A DNA stretch of 23,821 nucleotides from Planctomycetales bacterium (GCA_007119795.1 SKOZ01000088.1:1-23821), one strand, 5' to 3'; counted from the first letter of the stretch, positions 7,548 through 17,100 are shown. Notes: generated from the sequence alone by a model not told the origin. A program made the numbers and translations.

Positions 7548-9146
7548 ATGATGTCCCACCCAAGCAACCTCTTATTGGACAAAGAGATACTCCTCGAGAG
7601 CGGCACCAACGAACTCGAATTGCTCGTGTTCCGCGTGGCCGATTACACGTTCGGCATCAACGTGGCGAAGGTCCGCGAGGTTCTGCCCACGGTGAAGATC
7701 ACTGCCCTCCCTCAGGCCAAGCGGTCTATCCGGGGGGTATTCCGTCTCCGCAACCAGGTGATCCCCTGTGTCTCGCTCATGACGTTTCTGGGGATCGAGA
7801 GCCAAGGCGAGCACAGTGAATCGACGCTGATCCTCGCCGATTTCAACCAGCAGCAGACGGCGTTCCTGGTCGACGAGGTGGACAAGATCTACCGGCTGAG
7901 CTGGGAGAACATTCTCGGTGTGCCCAATCTTGGGGCTCTCTCGCACACCCCCGTTACCGCCCTGGCCCGCTGCGATGGACGCCTGATCGTGATGCTCGAC
8001 TTCGAGATGATCCTCGACCAGGTAACCGACCAGCTTTTCCGCACCGACGCCGTGGCCAATCCCCTGGGGCTGCCCCGGGAGCGTCTTCGCATCCTTCTCG
8101 TGGAGGACTCGTCTACGGTCCGTGAAGCAATCGGCACGACGCTCACCACCAGCGGCTACCGTCGGCTCACCTTTTTCGAGAACGGCCAGGCCGCCTGGGA
8201 GTGGCTCGAGTCGCAACTTGCCGCAACGGGAAAGATCGAGGACGTGGTCGACCTGGTGATATCCGACGTCGAGATGCCTCAGGTCGACGGTTTCCACCTG
8301 ACGAAGCGGATCAAGCAACATCCGCAGGTCAAGCGCGTGCCGGTATTGCTCTACTCGTCGATTGTCACCCCGGACAACCACAAGAAGGGGCGCGCCGTCG
8401 GGGCCGATGCCCAGGTCTCCAAGCCGGAGCTGGCCGAGGTGGTCCGCCTGGCCGATGAGCTGATCTTAGCCGCGCGGGAGCGACTCCAGGGAGAGACCAT
8501 CGAGCAGATTGCTGCGATGGCCGGTGAGGAATCGGGGGCGGCCGGTGGCGAGACGCCCCTCGAAGCATCCAACGTCTGCCCGCACGCCGACACGGCTCCC
8601 CAGCGGGAGCAGCCTGGGAATGAACCGTCGTCCGCCGCATCCGGCCTGCCCGAGGCCACTGAGCCTACCCAGTCCCCTTCTCCCCCTTCGCAGCCAGGGC
8701 CTGCGCCACAACCGCCCCCCCCGACAAAGGGCCGCCGCCGTCCTCGCCTTCCGTCGGTACCTCCGCCGGTTGGTGTGAAGGGATCGCTGTGGCAGACTTT
8801 CCACCACGAACTGGCCGGCCACGTGGCAGCCCTTCGCAATACGCTCCAGGAAGGGGTGGCCATGGAGGCGGACGCTCGACTGCACGCCGCGCTGCGGACG
8901 CTGCACACGATCAAGTCAGCGGCAATGGTGGTGCCCCTGGAGCCGGTGACCCGCGTGACGCACGCTGTTGAGGGGATTCTCGCCGCGGCCCAAGCGGGCC
9001 GATGCTCCTGGCCGGTCGAGCCGCTAACGACCTACCTGGCGTGGCTGGAGACGATCGTGGCGCCGCCCGTGGACGTGAACGCTTCTCTGGCCGCGGGGAA
9101 GGAATTGGAGCCGCACCTGGCGGGCTGGGCCGCGGCCCAGGCGTAG
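7548..9146 (+). CDS. CheW-receiver-HPt fusion (CheV-like) chemotaxis protein
   Basis: The 532-residue cytoplasmic protein has three signalling domains. Residues about 24-160 are a CheW/CheV coupling domain (LVFRVADYTFGINVAKVREVLP, then IRGVFRLRNQVIPCVSL). Residues about 181-305 are a receiver with acidic pair E186/D187, phospho-acceptor D240 in VISDVEMP, S270/S271 at the switch position and K292 in SKPE. After a Pro/Ala/Gly-rich linker (about 325-405), residues about 412-505 resemble a CheA P1/HPt domain, with the phosphorylatable His as H453 in LHTIKSAA and the following THAVEGIL helix typical of CheA P1. CheV normally stops after the receiver. ATG codons lie at 7548 and 7551 after GGAAGG (7539-7544); the second has the better 6-nt spacing. 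No cheA, cheY or receptor gene adjoins it. It probably couples receptors to CheA while storing or relaying phosphate. Confidence 0.88.
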   Translation: MMSHPSNLLLDKEILLESGTNELELLVFRVADYTFGINVAKVREVLPTVKITALPQAKRSIRGVFRLRNQVIPCVSLMTFLGIESQGEHSESTLILADFNQQQTAFLVDEVDKIYRLSWENILGVPNLGALSHTPVTALARCDGRLIVMLDFEMILDQVTDQLFRTDAVANPLGLPRERLRILLVEDSSTVREAIGTTLTTSGYRRLTFFENGQAAWEWLESQLAATGKIEDVVDLVISDVEMPQVDGFHLTKRIKQHPQVKRVPVLLYSSIVTPDNHKKGRAVGADAQVSKPELAEVVRLADELILAARERLQGETIEQIAAMAGEESGAAGGETPLEASNVCPHADTAPQREQPGNEPSSAASGLPEATEPTQSPSPPSQPGPAPQPPPPTKGRRRPRLPSVPPPVGVKGSLWQTFHHELAGHVAALRNTLQEGVAMEADARLHAALRTLHTIKSAAMVVPLEPVTRVTHAVEGILAAAQAGRCSWPVEPLTTYLAWLETIVAPPVDVNASLAAGKELEPHLAGWAAAQA

Positions 9147-9153
9147 GACGGCC

Positions 9154-9171
9154 GCCGGGACTGTTCCCGGC
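9154..9171 (+). terminator. Hairpin after the CheW-REC-HPt gene
   Basis: gccggga (9154-9160) and tcccggc (9165-9171) form a perfect 7-bp stem with loop ctgt, 8 bp after the stop at 9146. There is no T-run, so it is at best a weak intrinsic terminator. Its position before the proA promoter fits. Confidence 0.4.
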
Positions 9172-9235
9172 ACAAATCGCGTGCGCAGAGGGGGTTGCGC
9201 CGCGTGGGCGGCACCGCGTGGGGACGCATTCTCCG

Positions 9236-9264
9236 TTGACTTGTGGGCGGATTCCAGCGATACT
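9236..9264 (+). promoter_or_regulatory. Sigma-70-type promoter for proA-fliM
   Basis: TTGACT (9236-9241) and GATACT (9259-9264) are separated by exactly 17 bp, each one mismatch from consensus. The predicted transcription start near 9271 gives a leader of about 65 nt before the proA ATG. Confidence 0.65.
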
Positions 9265-9335
9265 TGCGCGGCGCACTCCGGGTCCGAAGGCCCGCAGAGA
9301 CCGCCAAGAGCCTGCCTGCCGGGAGGAGAACGACG

Positions 9336-10610
9336 ATGTCGGTGGCCGGATACGCCAGCCTCGAAGAGTATTGCCGCGACGTAGCGCACCGCGCACAGAC
9401 GGCGGCCCGCGAACTCCTCGAGGTCACCGGGGCGCAGAAGACCCAGTGGCTCTTGCGGAGTGCCGATCTGCTCGGCGAGCGGAGCGTGGCCCTGGCCGAC
9501 GCGAACCACCGCGACTTGGCCGCAGCCGACGAGTTCGGCCTGAGCGACGCCCAGATCGACCGTCTGCGGCTGACGCCGGAGCGAATCGCGGCGATCGCCA
9601 AGGGGCTCCGCGAGGTGGCCCAGCTCCCCGATCCGGTAGGCGAGGTCCTCCATTCCTCGGTGCGGCCCAACGGTCTGGAGGTGCAGAAGGTTCGCGTGCC
9701 GCTGGGGGTGATCTTCTTCATCTACGAATCGCGGCCCAACGTGACTGCCGATGCGGCAGCCCTCTGCGTGAAGAGCGGCAATGCGGTCATTCTCCGCGGC
9801 GGCAAGGAAGCGGCTCACTCCAGCGCGGCCATCGTGCAGATCATGGACGAGGCGGCGGCCGAGGCGGGCCTCCCCGTCGATGCCGTGCAGTTGGTGGCCA
9901 CGAGCGACCGCGAGGCGGTGGGCCTGTTCCTCAACATGCCGGAGTACGTCAATCTGGCCATCCCTCGCGGGGGCGAGGGGCTCATCCGCCGCGTGTCGGC
10001 CGAGGCGAAGATGCCGGTGATCAAGCACTACGCCGGCAACTGCCACGTCTACGTCGATCGTTCGGCCGATCTGGAGATGGCCGAGCGGATCGTCGTCAAT
10101 GCCAAGTGCCAGCGGTTGGGCGTCTGCAATGCCGCCGAGTCGCTGCTCGTACACCGCGAGGTCGCCGAGGACCAGCTCCCCCGCATCGCCCGCGCGCTCC
10201 TCGAGCGGGGCATCGAGATCCGCGGCGATGCCGCCACGCGGCGGCTGGTTGCCGAGGCTCATGAGGTCACCGAGGACGACTACCGTGCCGAGTACCTGGG
10301 CCCGGTGATCTCGGTGAAAGTGGTCGACTCCCTGGACGAGGCCGTCGCCCACATCAACCGTTTCGGCTCGCAGCACACCGAGGCCATCGTCACCGGGGAC
10401 TACCGGGCTGCCCGCCGGTTCACCGCGCAGGTGGACAGTTCGGCGGTGATGGTCAACGCCAGCACGCGCTTCAACGACGGCGGGGAATTCGGCCTGGGGG
10501 CGGAGATCGGCATCAGCACCGACAAGTTCCATGCCCGCGGGCCCTGCGGGCTGGCCGAGCTGACCAGCTACAAGTACGTCGTGCTCGGTGACGGGCACGT
10601 GCGGGGATGA
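9336..10610 (+). CDS. proA: Gamma-glutamyl phosphate reductase
   Basis: This cytoplasmic enzyme of proline synthesis reduces gamma-glutamyl phosphate with NADPH to glutamate-5-semialdehyde. The 424-residue length is close to the usual 410-420. Family landmarks are [17 protein letters not shown] (121-137), LRGGKEA (153-159), the catalytic Cys264 in [14 protein letters not shown], and [18 protein letters not shown] (378-394). The ATG at 9336 has GGGAGGAG at 9321-9328, 7 nt ahead; the frame is open upstream to 9243 but adds only low-complexity residues. A sigma-70-type promoter lies at 9236-9264. The partner proB is not in the window. fliM follows after 28 bp with no terminator visible, so the two are probably co-transcribed. 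Confidence 0.97.
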   Translation: MSVAGYASLEEYCRDVAHRAQTAARELLEVTGAQKTQWLLRSADLLGERSVALADANHRDLAAADEFGLSDAQIDRLRLTPERIAAIAKGLREVAQLPDPVGEVLHSSVRPNGLEVQKVRVPLGVIFFIYESRPNVTADAAALCVKSGNAVILRGGKEAAHSSAAIVQIMDEAAAEAGLPVDAVQLVATSDREAVGLFLNMPEYVNLAIPRGGEGLIRRVSAEAKMPVIKHYAGNCHVYVDRSADLEMAERIVVNAKCQRLGVCNAAESLLVHREVAEDQLPRIARALLERGIEIRGDAATRRLVAEAHEVTEDDYRAEYLGPVISVKVVDSLDEAVAHINRFGSQHTEAIVTGDYRAARRFTAQVDSSAVMVNASTRFNDGGEFGLGAEIGISTDKFHARGPCGLAELTSYKYVVLGDGHVRG

Positions 10611-10638
10611 GACGGTAGAGCGCTTTGCAGGTGGACGC

Positions 10639-11685
10639 ATGGGTGGAGACGTACTCAGCCAGGCCGAGGTGGAGAGCCTGCTCAGCGCCATGGGGGCCAG
10701 CGGCGAGGCCGCGCCGGCGCCCGCACCGACCCCCCCCGCGAGCGACCCGACCGCCTTGGCGCCCCCGCGAACCCGCGAGAAGGTCACCCCCTACGACTTC
10801 AAGCGTCCGGAACGCGTCGGCAAGGAGCAGATGCGGGCCTTGCAGACGCTCCACGAGGGATTCGGGCGGAACTTCGCCGCCGGCCTCTCGGCCACCCTGC
10901 GCAGCATGGTCGAGGTCAAACTCACCAGCGTGGACCAGCTCACGTACAGCGAGTTCGTCTTCAGCCTGGAGAATCCCACCTGCTTCAATCTCCTCAGGGC
11001 CGATCCCCTGGAAGGGAACCTCATCCTGGACATCAATCCGGCGATCCTCTATCCGATCATCGACCGGCTCCTGGGCGGGGGGCGCGAGGCCACTCCCTTG
11101 GCGCGCCGGCCGCTGACGGAGATCGAACTCCGCCTCGTCTCGCGCATCACGGGGCTCTTCCTCGACGAGCTGCGCCACGCCTGGGAGAACGTCCTCGACC
11201 TCAACCTCTCCGTGGAGCGCGTGGAGAGCAACCCGCAGCTCGTGCAGATCGTCCCCCCCAACGAAGTCGTCGTCCTCATCAGTTTCGAGCTGACCATCGG
11301 CGAAGTCCGCGGGATGGTCAACCTCTGCATCCCTTACAACTCCATCGAACGGATCAGCGGCAAGCTTTCGGCCAACAGTTGGGTGGCCTACGGACGGCGC
11401 CAGGCGACGCCCGAAAACATCCGCCAACTCACGCAGGCGCTGCGGAGCTCCCTGGTCGAACTCCGCGTCCGCCTTGCCCAGACCTCGATCACCGCCGGAG
11501 AGCTCGTCGGACTTCGGGTGGGCGACATCATCACCACGGAGAAGGACATCCACGCCGCGGCGCTGGTGACGGTTGAAGGGGTTCCCAAGTTCCACGCCCG
11601 GCCCGGCGCCTACAAGGGCCACAAGGCAATCTGCATCGACTCGGTCCTCGAGAACCCCATCGAGCAGGGCGACGAGGACGACTGA
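10639..11685 (+). CDS. fliM: Flagellar motor switch protein FliM
   Basis: FliM is a C-ring component that receives phosphorylated CheY and sets rotor direction. The 348-residue protein has all three regions. The N-terminal MGGDVLSQAEVESLL carries the CheY-binding peptide (EVESLL at 10-15, compared with EIDALL in enterics). A Pro/Ala-rich linker spans about 24-45. The middle CheC-like domain covers about 50-235, with the conserved LLGGGREATPLARRPLTEIE at 144-163. A C-terminal SpoA/FliN-like domain lies at about 265-335. The ATG at 10639 was chosen because it starts exactly at the CheY-binding peptide and has AGGTGG at 10629-10634; the frame opens earlier at 10588, overlapping proA. No fliN, fliG or other flagellar gene adjoins it, which is unusual for most bacteria. 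Confidence 0.95.
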   Translation: MGGDVLSQAEVESLLSAMGASGEAAPAPAPTPPASDPTALAPPRTREKVTPYDFKRPERVGKEQMRALQTLHEGFGRNFAAGLSATLRSMVEVKLTSVDQLTYSEFVFSLENPTCFNLLRADPLEGNLILDINPAILYPIIDRLLGGGREATPLARRPLTEIELRLVSRITGLFLDELRHAWENVLDLNLSVERVESNPQLVQIVPPNEVVVLISFELTIGEVRGMVNLCIPYNSIERISGKLSANSWVAYGRRQATPENIRQLTQALRSSLVELRVRLAQTSITAGELVGLRVGDIITTEKDIHAAALVTVEGVPKFHARPGAYKGHKAICIDSVLENPIEQGDEDD

Positions 11686-11767
11686 GCCGCTCCGTGCCCA
11701 GGGTGGCCCTGCCTCTCCGCCGGCGCGGATCAGGCACTTCCCATGACCGACCCGCGAGGCCGGGGAA

Positions 11768-12871
11768 CTACTGCCTCCGCCATGCCCGCACCACGCACAC
11801 GGCGACGGTAACCACCGTGATGGGGATGACGTAGACGGCCATCACGTAGGTGAGCGCCTCGTGGAGATCGGGGTGCGTCCGCCGGGAGATCAGGTACGCC
11901 ACGTAGGCCACGTAGTAGGCGAAGAAGAGTCCCCCTTCCCAGCGATCGATGCGGTGGCCGGTGAAGAAGATCGGCAGGCACGCTCCGGCCACGGCGACCA
12001 TCACCGGCAGGTCGAACCAGAAGACCGCCTCGGGGACCACGACGCCCGCCGGTGCCACCAGACCGCCCACGCCGAGTACGCCGAGGATGTTGAACATGTT
12101 GCTCCCCACGATGTTCCCCACGGCGATGTCGCGCTCGTTGCGGAGGCTGGCCACCACCGAGGTCACCAACTCCGGCAGCGAGGTGCCCACGGCGATGATC
12201 GTCACGCCGATGATGAACTCGCTCACGCCGAGCATACGCGCCACCTCGGCCGAGCCGTCGACCAGCCAGCGTGAGCCTAGCGTCAACAGTGCCAGGCCGG
12301 CAACGATCAGCACCAGGTTGACGGCCGCGGTGCGGAAGGTGCCGCCGGGTGCCGGCCCCTCGACGTCGCCCAGCCCCGACGCCTCGCGCGCGGCCGCCTC
12401 GGTGCGCTCCGTCTCCCGCCGCCCTGCCACCACGGACCAGACCAGATAGGCGAGCAGGCAGGCGAAGAGGACCGCGCCGTCGACGCGCCCCACCCGCCCG
12501 TTGATGCACATCAGCCAGGCAAGGAGCGAGGCGGCGATCATCAGCGGCACGTCCCAGCGGATCAACTGCCGCGAGACCACCAGCGGGGCCACCAGTGCCG
12601 AGAGCCCCAGCACCACGAGTACGTTGAAGATGTTGCTTCCTACGACGTTTCCCAGCGCCAACTCCGTCCGTCCGGCAAGCGACGACTGGATGGTCACGGC
12701 GAACTCGGGCGCACTGGTGCCGAAGGCCACCACCGTCAGCCCGATGACCAGCGAGGAGATCCGAGCCGCCGCAGCCAGCCGCGCCGCGCCGCGGACCAGC
12801 AACTCGCCACCCGCCACCAGCAGCCCCAGGCCGGCCGCCACCAGCAGGCTGGGAAGGAGATACTCGTCCAC
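11768..12871 (-). CDS. Na+/Ca2+ exchanger family protein (YrbG-like, CaCA)
   Basis: This inner-membrane cation/Ca2+ antiporter of the CaCA superfamily is 367 residues with about ten hydrophobic segments in two inverted halves. The two alpha-repeats are explicit. Repeat 1 at 44-83 contains GLTVVAFGTSAPEF and GNVVGSNIFN. Repeat 2 at 222-261 contains GVTIIAVGTSLPEL and GNIVGSNMFN. The acidic ion-binding residues E56 and E234 are both present. A hydrophilic loop at about 150-178 joins the halves, as in YrbG relatives. The start is GTG at 12871, with GAGG at 12877-12880 and a 5-nt spacer. The transported ions cannot be fixed from sequence alone; Ca2+/Na+ is the family default. The gene converges with fliM, with 82 bp between stops. 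Confidence 0.92.
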   Translation of the reverse strand: MDEYLLPSLLVAAGLGLLVAGGELLVRGAARLAAAARISSLVIGLTVVAFGTSAPEFAVTIQSSLAGRTELALGNVVGSNIFNVLVVLGLSALVAPLVVSRQLIRWDVPLMIAASLLAWLMCINGRVGRVDGAVLFACLLAYLVWSVVAGRRETERTEAAAREASGLGDVEGPAPGGTFRTAAVNLVLIVAGLALLTLGSRWLVDGSAEVARMLGVSEFIIGVTIIAVGTSLPELVTSVVASLRNERDIAVGNIVGSNMFNILGVLGVGGLVAPAGVVVPEAVFWFDLPVMVAVAGACLPIFFTGHRIDRWEGGLFFAYYVAYVAYLISRRTHPDLHEALTYVMAVYVIPITVVTVAVCVVRAWRRQ

Positions 12872-12989
12872 GGTAACCTCGCGAGGTGAGCGTTGAACCT
12901 ACGGGCCGAACCGGGAAGCTTCTTGCCGGAGCGCCCGCGAAACGGCGCAGCGGGCAGGGCCTTCGACACGAGGCCGATGGGGGGAGAAG

Positions 12990-12995
12990 AGTATA
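12990..12995 (-). promoter_or_regulatory. Possible -10 element for the cation exchanger gene
   Basis: On the minus strand, TATACT lies within GGTATACTCTTC about 118 bp ahead of the GTG start at 12871. The -35 region is poor. It repeats the GGTATACTC string seen before the methyltransferase gene, and the tRNA-His promoter has the related GGTATATTC. Confidence 0.3.
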
Positions 12996-13010
12996 CCTGA
13001 CCGGCGGCCC

Positions 13011-13517
13011 GTGCGGAACGAGCCAATCTTGCTCGTTCACGAAATGCGGGTGTTCGTCGAGCAACTGGGCAACCTGACGGAGCTGCGATTCGAGAGCGAT
13101 GCCTTCCTGACGAATCTCCTCGCGGTGAATCTCATACTGGCGGTCTTCAATATGCTGCCGGCCATTCCCATGGACGGCGGCCGAGTGCTGCGGGCCGCCC
13201 TGGCCTCCCAACTCGACTATCTGCACGCCACGGAGATCGCCGCCCGCGTGGGCCAGGCCCTGGAATCCGGCCGCGCCGAGTCCACGGTCGCCGACGTGAT
13301 GCGCAGCACCTGCCACCAGGTGGACGACGGCGATATGCTCGAGGGCACCTTCGAGCGCATGCGCGAGGGGGAATGCTCCACGTTGCCCGTCGTCCGCGAG
13401 GGCCGCCTGGTGGGCATGATCACCCTGGAGAACGTGGGCGAGTGGATGATGATCCACTCGGCCCTTCGCCGCACCCGCGAGCGCAGCCTCATCGACGACA
13501 TTTACAGCCGCGCGTGA
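13011..13517 (+). pseudogene. Remnant of a site-2 (M50) protease with a CBS motif
   Basis: The 168-codon frame encodes only the later part of a membrane site-2 protease. Residues about 35-62 contain a membrane segment running into FNMLPAIPMDGGRVLRA, the second metal-binding motif (Asp55). Residues about 92-145 form one CBS motif, VADVM to LVGMITLENV. The HExxH zinc site and preceding membrane helices are absent, and no upstream frame supplies them: the frame closes at 12894-12896. The usual membrane segments between the GQAL region (about 81-84) and the CBS domain are also missing, with only about 8 residues there. Two deletions of this kind indicate a decayed gene, or a small derived protein without proteolytic activity. 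The first candidate start is GTG 13011, with ATG 13044 as the alternative and no clear ribosome-binding site at either. Confidence 0.7.
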
Positions 13518-13600
13518 CGGCGCGCGCGAGAGCCGGTGCCGCACCGCGCGTCGGTCGACCCAACCCGTTGCGCGTTCCGGGGATCGAGGATGGATCCGCC

Positions 13601-13987
13601 CTACCTGAGCGGCCGCAGGGCGATCAGGTGCGCTTCCACGAGCCGCCCGCCGATGAGGTGCTCCTGAATGATCCGCTCCAGGACGGGCGGGTTGCACCCG
13701 CCGTACCAAGCCCCCTCCGGGTAGACCACGGCGATCGGTCCGCCGCAGCAGATCCGCAGACAATTGGCCTTCGTGCGGTAGACTCCCCCGGCCCCGGCCA
13801 GTCCCAGCTCTCCCAGTCGGCGCTTCAGGTACCCCCACGCCGCCAGCGATTCCTCGCGGTCGCAGCAGTTGGGCTCGGTCTGGTCGCAGCAGAGGAAGAT
13901 GTGTCGCCTCAGGCCGGGGATGCCGAGTTGCTCGGCGATGGCCCTCTGTTTGGGAAGCGCCGACTCACGTTCGGTATGATCGGGCAC
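13601..13987 (-). CDS. Thioredoxin-fold [2Fe-2S] ferredoxin
   Basis: The small electron carrier resembles NuoE/Shethna-type [2Fe-2S] ferredoxins. The chosen start is the GTG at 13987 (128 residues), because AGGAG (13994-13998) sits 6 nt ahead; the frame is open back to an ATG at 14041, but that would begin at the predicted transcription start. In 128-residue numbering the cysteines are C33, C34, C41, C42, C76, C80, C81 and C98. The ligands are most likely one from each of the first two pairs plus C76 and C80 (NCLRIC, C-x3-C). The segments [44 protein letters not shown] and [13 protein letters not shown] are typical of the stand-alone bacterial family. Partners are unknown. It is divergent from gltB, and the two promoters overlap. 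Confidence 0.88.
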   Translation of the reverse strand: MPDHTERESALPKQRAIAEQLGIPGLRRHIFLCCDQTEPNCCDREESLAAWGYLKRRLGELGLAGAGGVYRTKANCLRICCGGPIAVVYPEGAWYGGCNPPVLERIIQEHLIGGRLVEAHLIALRPLR

Positions 13988-14028
13988 GGGTGGCTCCTGG
14001 TGGCCGATATGGTTATTCTTACTTGCCC

Positions 14029-14056
14029 TTGACATTAGCATTTCTAATTATAGGAT
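14029..14056 (+). promoter_or_regulatory. Probable gltBD promoter
   Basis: A perfect TTGACA (14029-14034) and TAGGAT (14051-14056) are 16 bp apart. The predicted transcription start near 14063 leaves a leader of about 90 nt before the gltB ATG. The -10 hexamer overlaps the minus-strand TATAAT. Confidence 0.5.
14047..14052 (-). promoter_or_regulatory. -10 box of the ferredoxin gene
   Basis: A perfect TATAAT on the minus strand lies about 60 bp ahead of the ferredoxin GTG. The -35 region has no good match. The predicted start near 14040 gives a leader of about 53 nt and argues against the ATG at 14041 as the translation start. Confidence 0.5.
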
Positions 14057-14153
14057 GAGAAGGAGCGCGATGCGCCGCGAGGGGAGGGTGTCGACGGCCA
14101 GTCGCCGCGGCGGTGTGCTGCGCACAGTTCTTTCCGAAGAAGGTAGTCATTTC

Positions 14154-17100
14154 ATGGCATATGGGTACCCCAAGGCGCGCGGGCTCTACGACGCGCGCTT
14201 CGAGCACGACGCCTGCGGCATTGGGGCGATCGCCAATATATCGGGCCGCCGCGAGCATGCCATCGTCGAGGGGGGCAAGCGGATCCTGCTCAACCTGATG
14301 CACCGGGGTGCCGCGGGGGCGGACGACTGCACCGGCGATGGAGCGGGGATGCTCGTGCAGCTACCCCACGAGTTCTTCGCCGCGGAAGCCGCGCGGCTGG
14401 ACATCGCGCTTCCCCCTCCCAAGTTCTATGGCGTGGCGATGGTCTTCCTGCCGCAGGACGCCGAGGTCCGCGCCGCCTGCGAGCGCCTCCTCGTGGAGGG
14501 CTGCGTCGAGGGGGGCCTGCAGCCCCGGGGGTGGCGCGACGTCCCTACCGCCAACGACTGCCTCGGCGAGATCGCCCGCGCCGCCGAACCGGTGATCCGC
14601 CAGCTCTTCATCGACGGTGCCGGGCTGGAGGACAAGGCCCTGGAGCGGCGGCTCTTCGTGGTCCGCAAACGCGTCGAGCACTGCGTCCGCCGCCGCTTCG
14701 GCGAAGCCGCCGAGGACTTCTACGTCCCCTCGATGTCGGCGCGCACCATCGTCTACAAGGGGATGTTCCTGGCTCCGCAACTGGCCCAGTACTACCCCGA
14801 CCTTTCCGACGAACGGGTGCTTACGGCCCTGGCCGTCGTCCACCAGCGGTACAGCACGAACACCTTCCCCAGTTGGAGGCTGGCTCAACCTTTCCGGATG
14901 ATCGCCCACAACGGCGAGATCAACACCCTGCGGGGGAACGTCAGCCGCTTGACGGCCTACGAGAAGACGATGGCCGCGCCGCGGCTGGCCGGGGACCTCT
15001 CCGACCTCTTCCCCATCGTCGAGCCGGGCGGCAGCGATTCGGCGGCCTTCGACAACGCCATGGAGCTCCTCGTCCGCGCCGGCCGGTCGGCGCCCCACGC
15101 GATGATGATGATGGTCCCCGAGGCCTTCGGGGAGCGTTACCACATGAGCACCGACAAGCGGGCCTTCTACGAATACCACGCGGCCATCCTCGAGCCCTGG
15201 GACGGCCCGGCGGCGATGGTCTTCACCGACGGGCGCCTGCTGGGGGGCACCTTGGACCGCAACGGCCTGCGGCCGGCGCGCTACGTGGTGACCACCGACG
15301 GGCTGGTCGTGCTGGCCAGCGAAGTCGGCGTCATCGAGTTCCCCCCGGAACGGATCCGTCAGAAGGGGCGTCTTCAACCCGGCCGCATGTTCCTGGTCGA
15401 CACGGAGCAGGGACGGATCATCGTGGACAACGAGATCAAGGGGCGCATCGCCCGCCGCAAGCCGTACCGCCGCTGGGTGATGGAGAACCGCATCGAGCTC
15501 CGCGGGCTCTTCGAGCCGTCGCGAGAGGTTCCCATCGACGCGAAGACGCTCGCCCAGCGGCTCCGCGCCTTCGGCTACACCCGCGAGGAGCTGCAACTGG
15601 TGATCGCCCCCATGGCGGCCAACGGCCAGGAGCCGGTCGGCTCCATGGGAACCGACACCCCCCTGGCCGTCCTCTCCGCCCGCCCCAAGCTCCTCTTCAA
15701 CTACTTCAAGCAGCTTTTCGCCCAGGTTACCAACCCGCCGATCGACCCGCTTCGCGAGGGGTTGGTGATGTCGCTCATGTCCTTCACCGGCAAGCAGCGG
15801 AATCTCCTCGACGAGTCTCCCGAGCACTGCCGGCAACTGAAGCTCCCCCATCCGATCCTCACCAACGAGGACGTCGAGCGGCTTCGCGCCGCGAAGCGGA
15901 GCGACTTTCGCGTGGCGACGATCCCGGCCCTCTTCGACGCGGCGGACCCGCAGCCGGGCGAGGCCCTCCGCCGCGGGCTCGACGAGTTGATCGCCGCCGC
16001 CGAACGGGCCATCGGTGAAGGCGCCTCGCTGTTGATCGTCAGCGACCGCGACCTCTCCGCCGGCAAGGCCCCCATACCCAGCCTGCTGGCCACCGCCGCC
16101 GTACACCACGGCCTTTTGCAGCGGCGGCTGCGGGGGGAGGCCGGTCTCGTCGTCGAGAGCGGCGAACCGCGGGAGGTGATGCACTTCTGCCTCCTCTGCG
16201 GCTACGGGGCCAACGCCATCAACCCCTACCTGGCCTTCGAAGCCATCCATAAGCTCCACGCCGAAGGGGAACTCGCCCCCGGCGCCGACCTCAACCAGCT
16301 CTCCGATCAGTACATCACCGCGGTCAAGAAGGGCATCCTCAAGACGATGTCCAAGATGGGCATCTCCACGCTGCGGAGCTACCATGCCGCCCAGCAGTTC
16401 GAGGCGGTGGGCCTGGCCCGCGAGGTCGTGGACCGCTACTTCACCGGCACCGCCTCGCGGATCGAGGGTGCGGACCTTACGGCCCTGGCCTGCGAGGCCC
16501 TCGCTCGCCACCAGGCGGCCTTCCGGTCCCGCGAGCCCGACGCCCTGGAGCTCGACTTCGGCGGCGAGTACCACTACCGCCTCGACGAGGAGCATCACCT
16601 CTGGAACCCCACCACGATCACCCGCCTGCAGCACGCGGTCCTCTTCAACGATCCGGCCGCCTATGAGGAGTATTCCCGGGCGATCAACGACCAGAGCCGC
16701 GAGCTCTGCACGCTCCGCGGACTCTTCGAGTTCGTCCCCGGCGCGCCGGTGCCCCTCGAAGAGGTCGAGCCGGTGAGCGAGATCGTCAAGCGGTTCTACA
16801 CGGGCGCCATGTCCCACGGCTCGATCAGCAAGGAGGCCCACGAGACCCTGGCCGTGGCCATGAACCGCCTGGGAGGCAAGGCGAACACCGGCGAAGGGGG
16901 TGAGGACCCGGCACGCTACCGGCCTCTGGCCAACGGCGATTCGGCCAATTGCCCGGTGAAGCAGGTGGCCTCGGCCCGCTTCGGCGTGACCATCGAGTAC
17001 CTGGCCCACGCCAAGATGCTGCAGATCAAGATGGCGCAGGGCGCCAAGCCGGGGGAGGGGGGGCAGCTCCCCGGCCACAAGGTCACCGACGAGATCGCCC

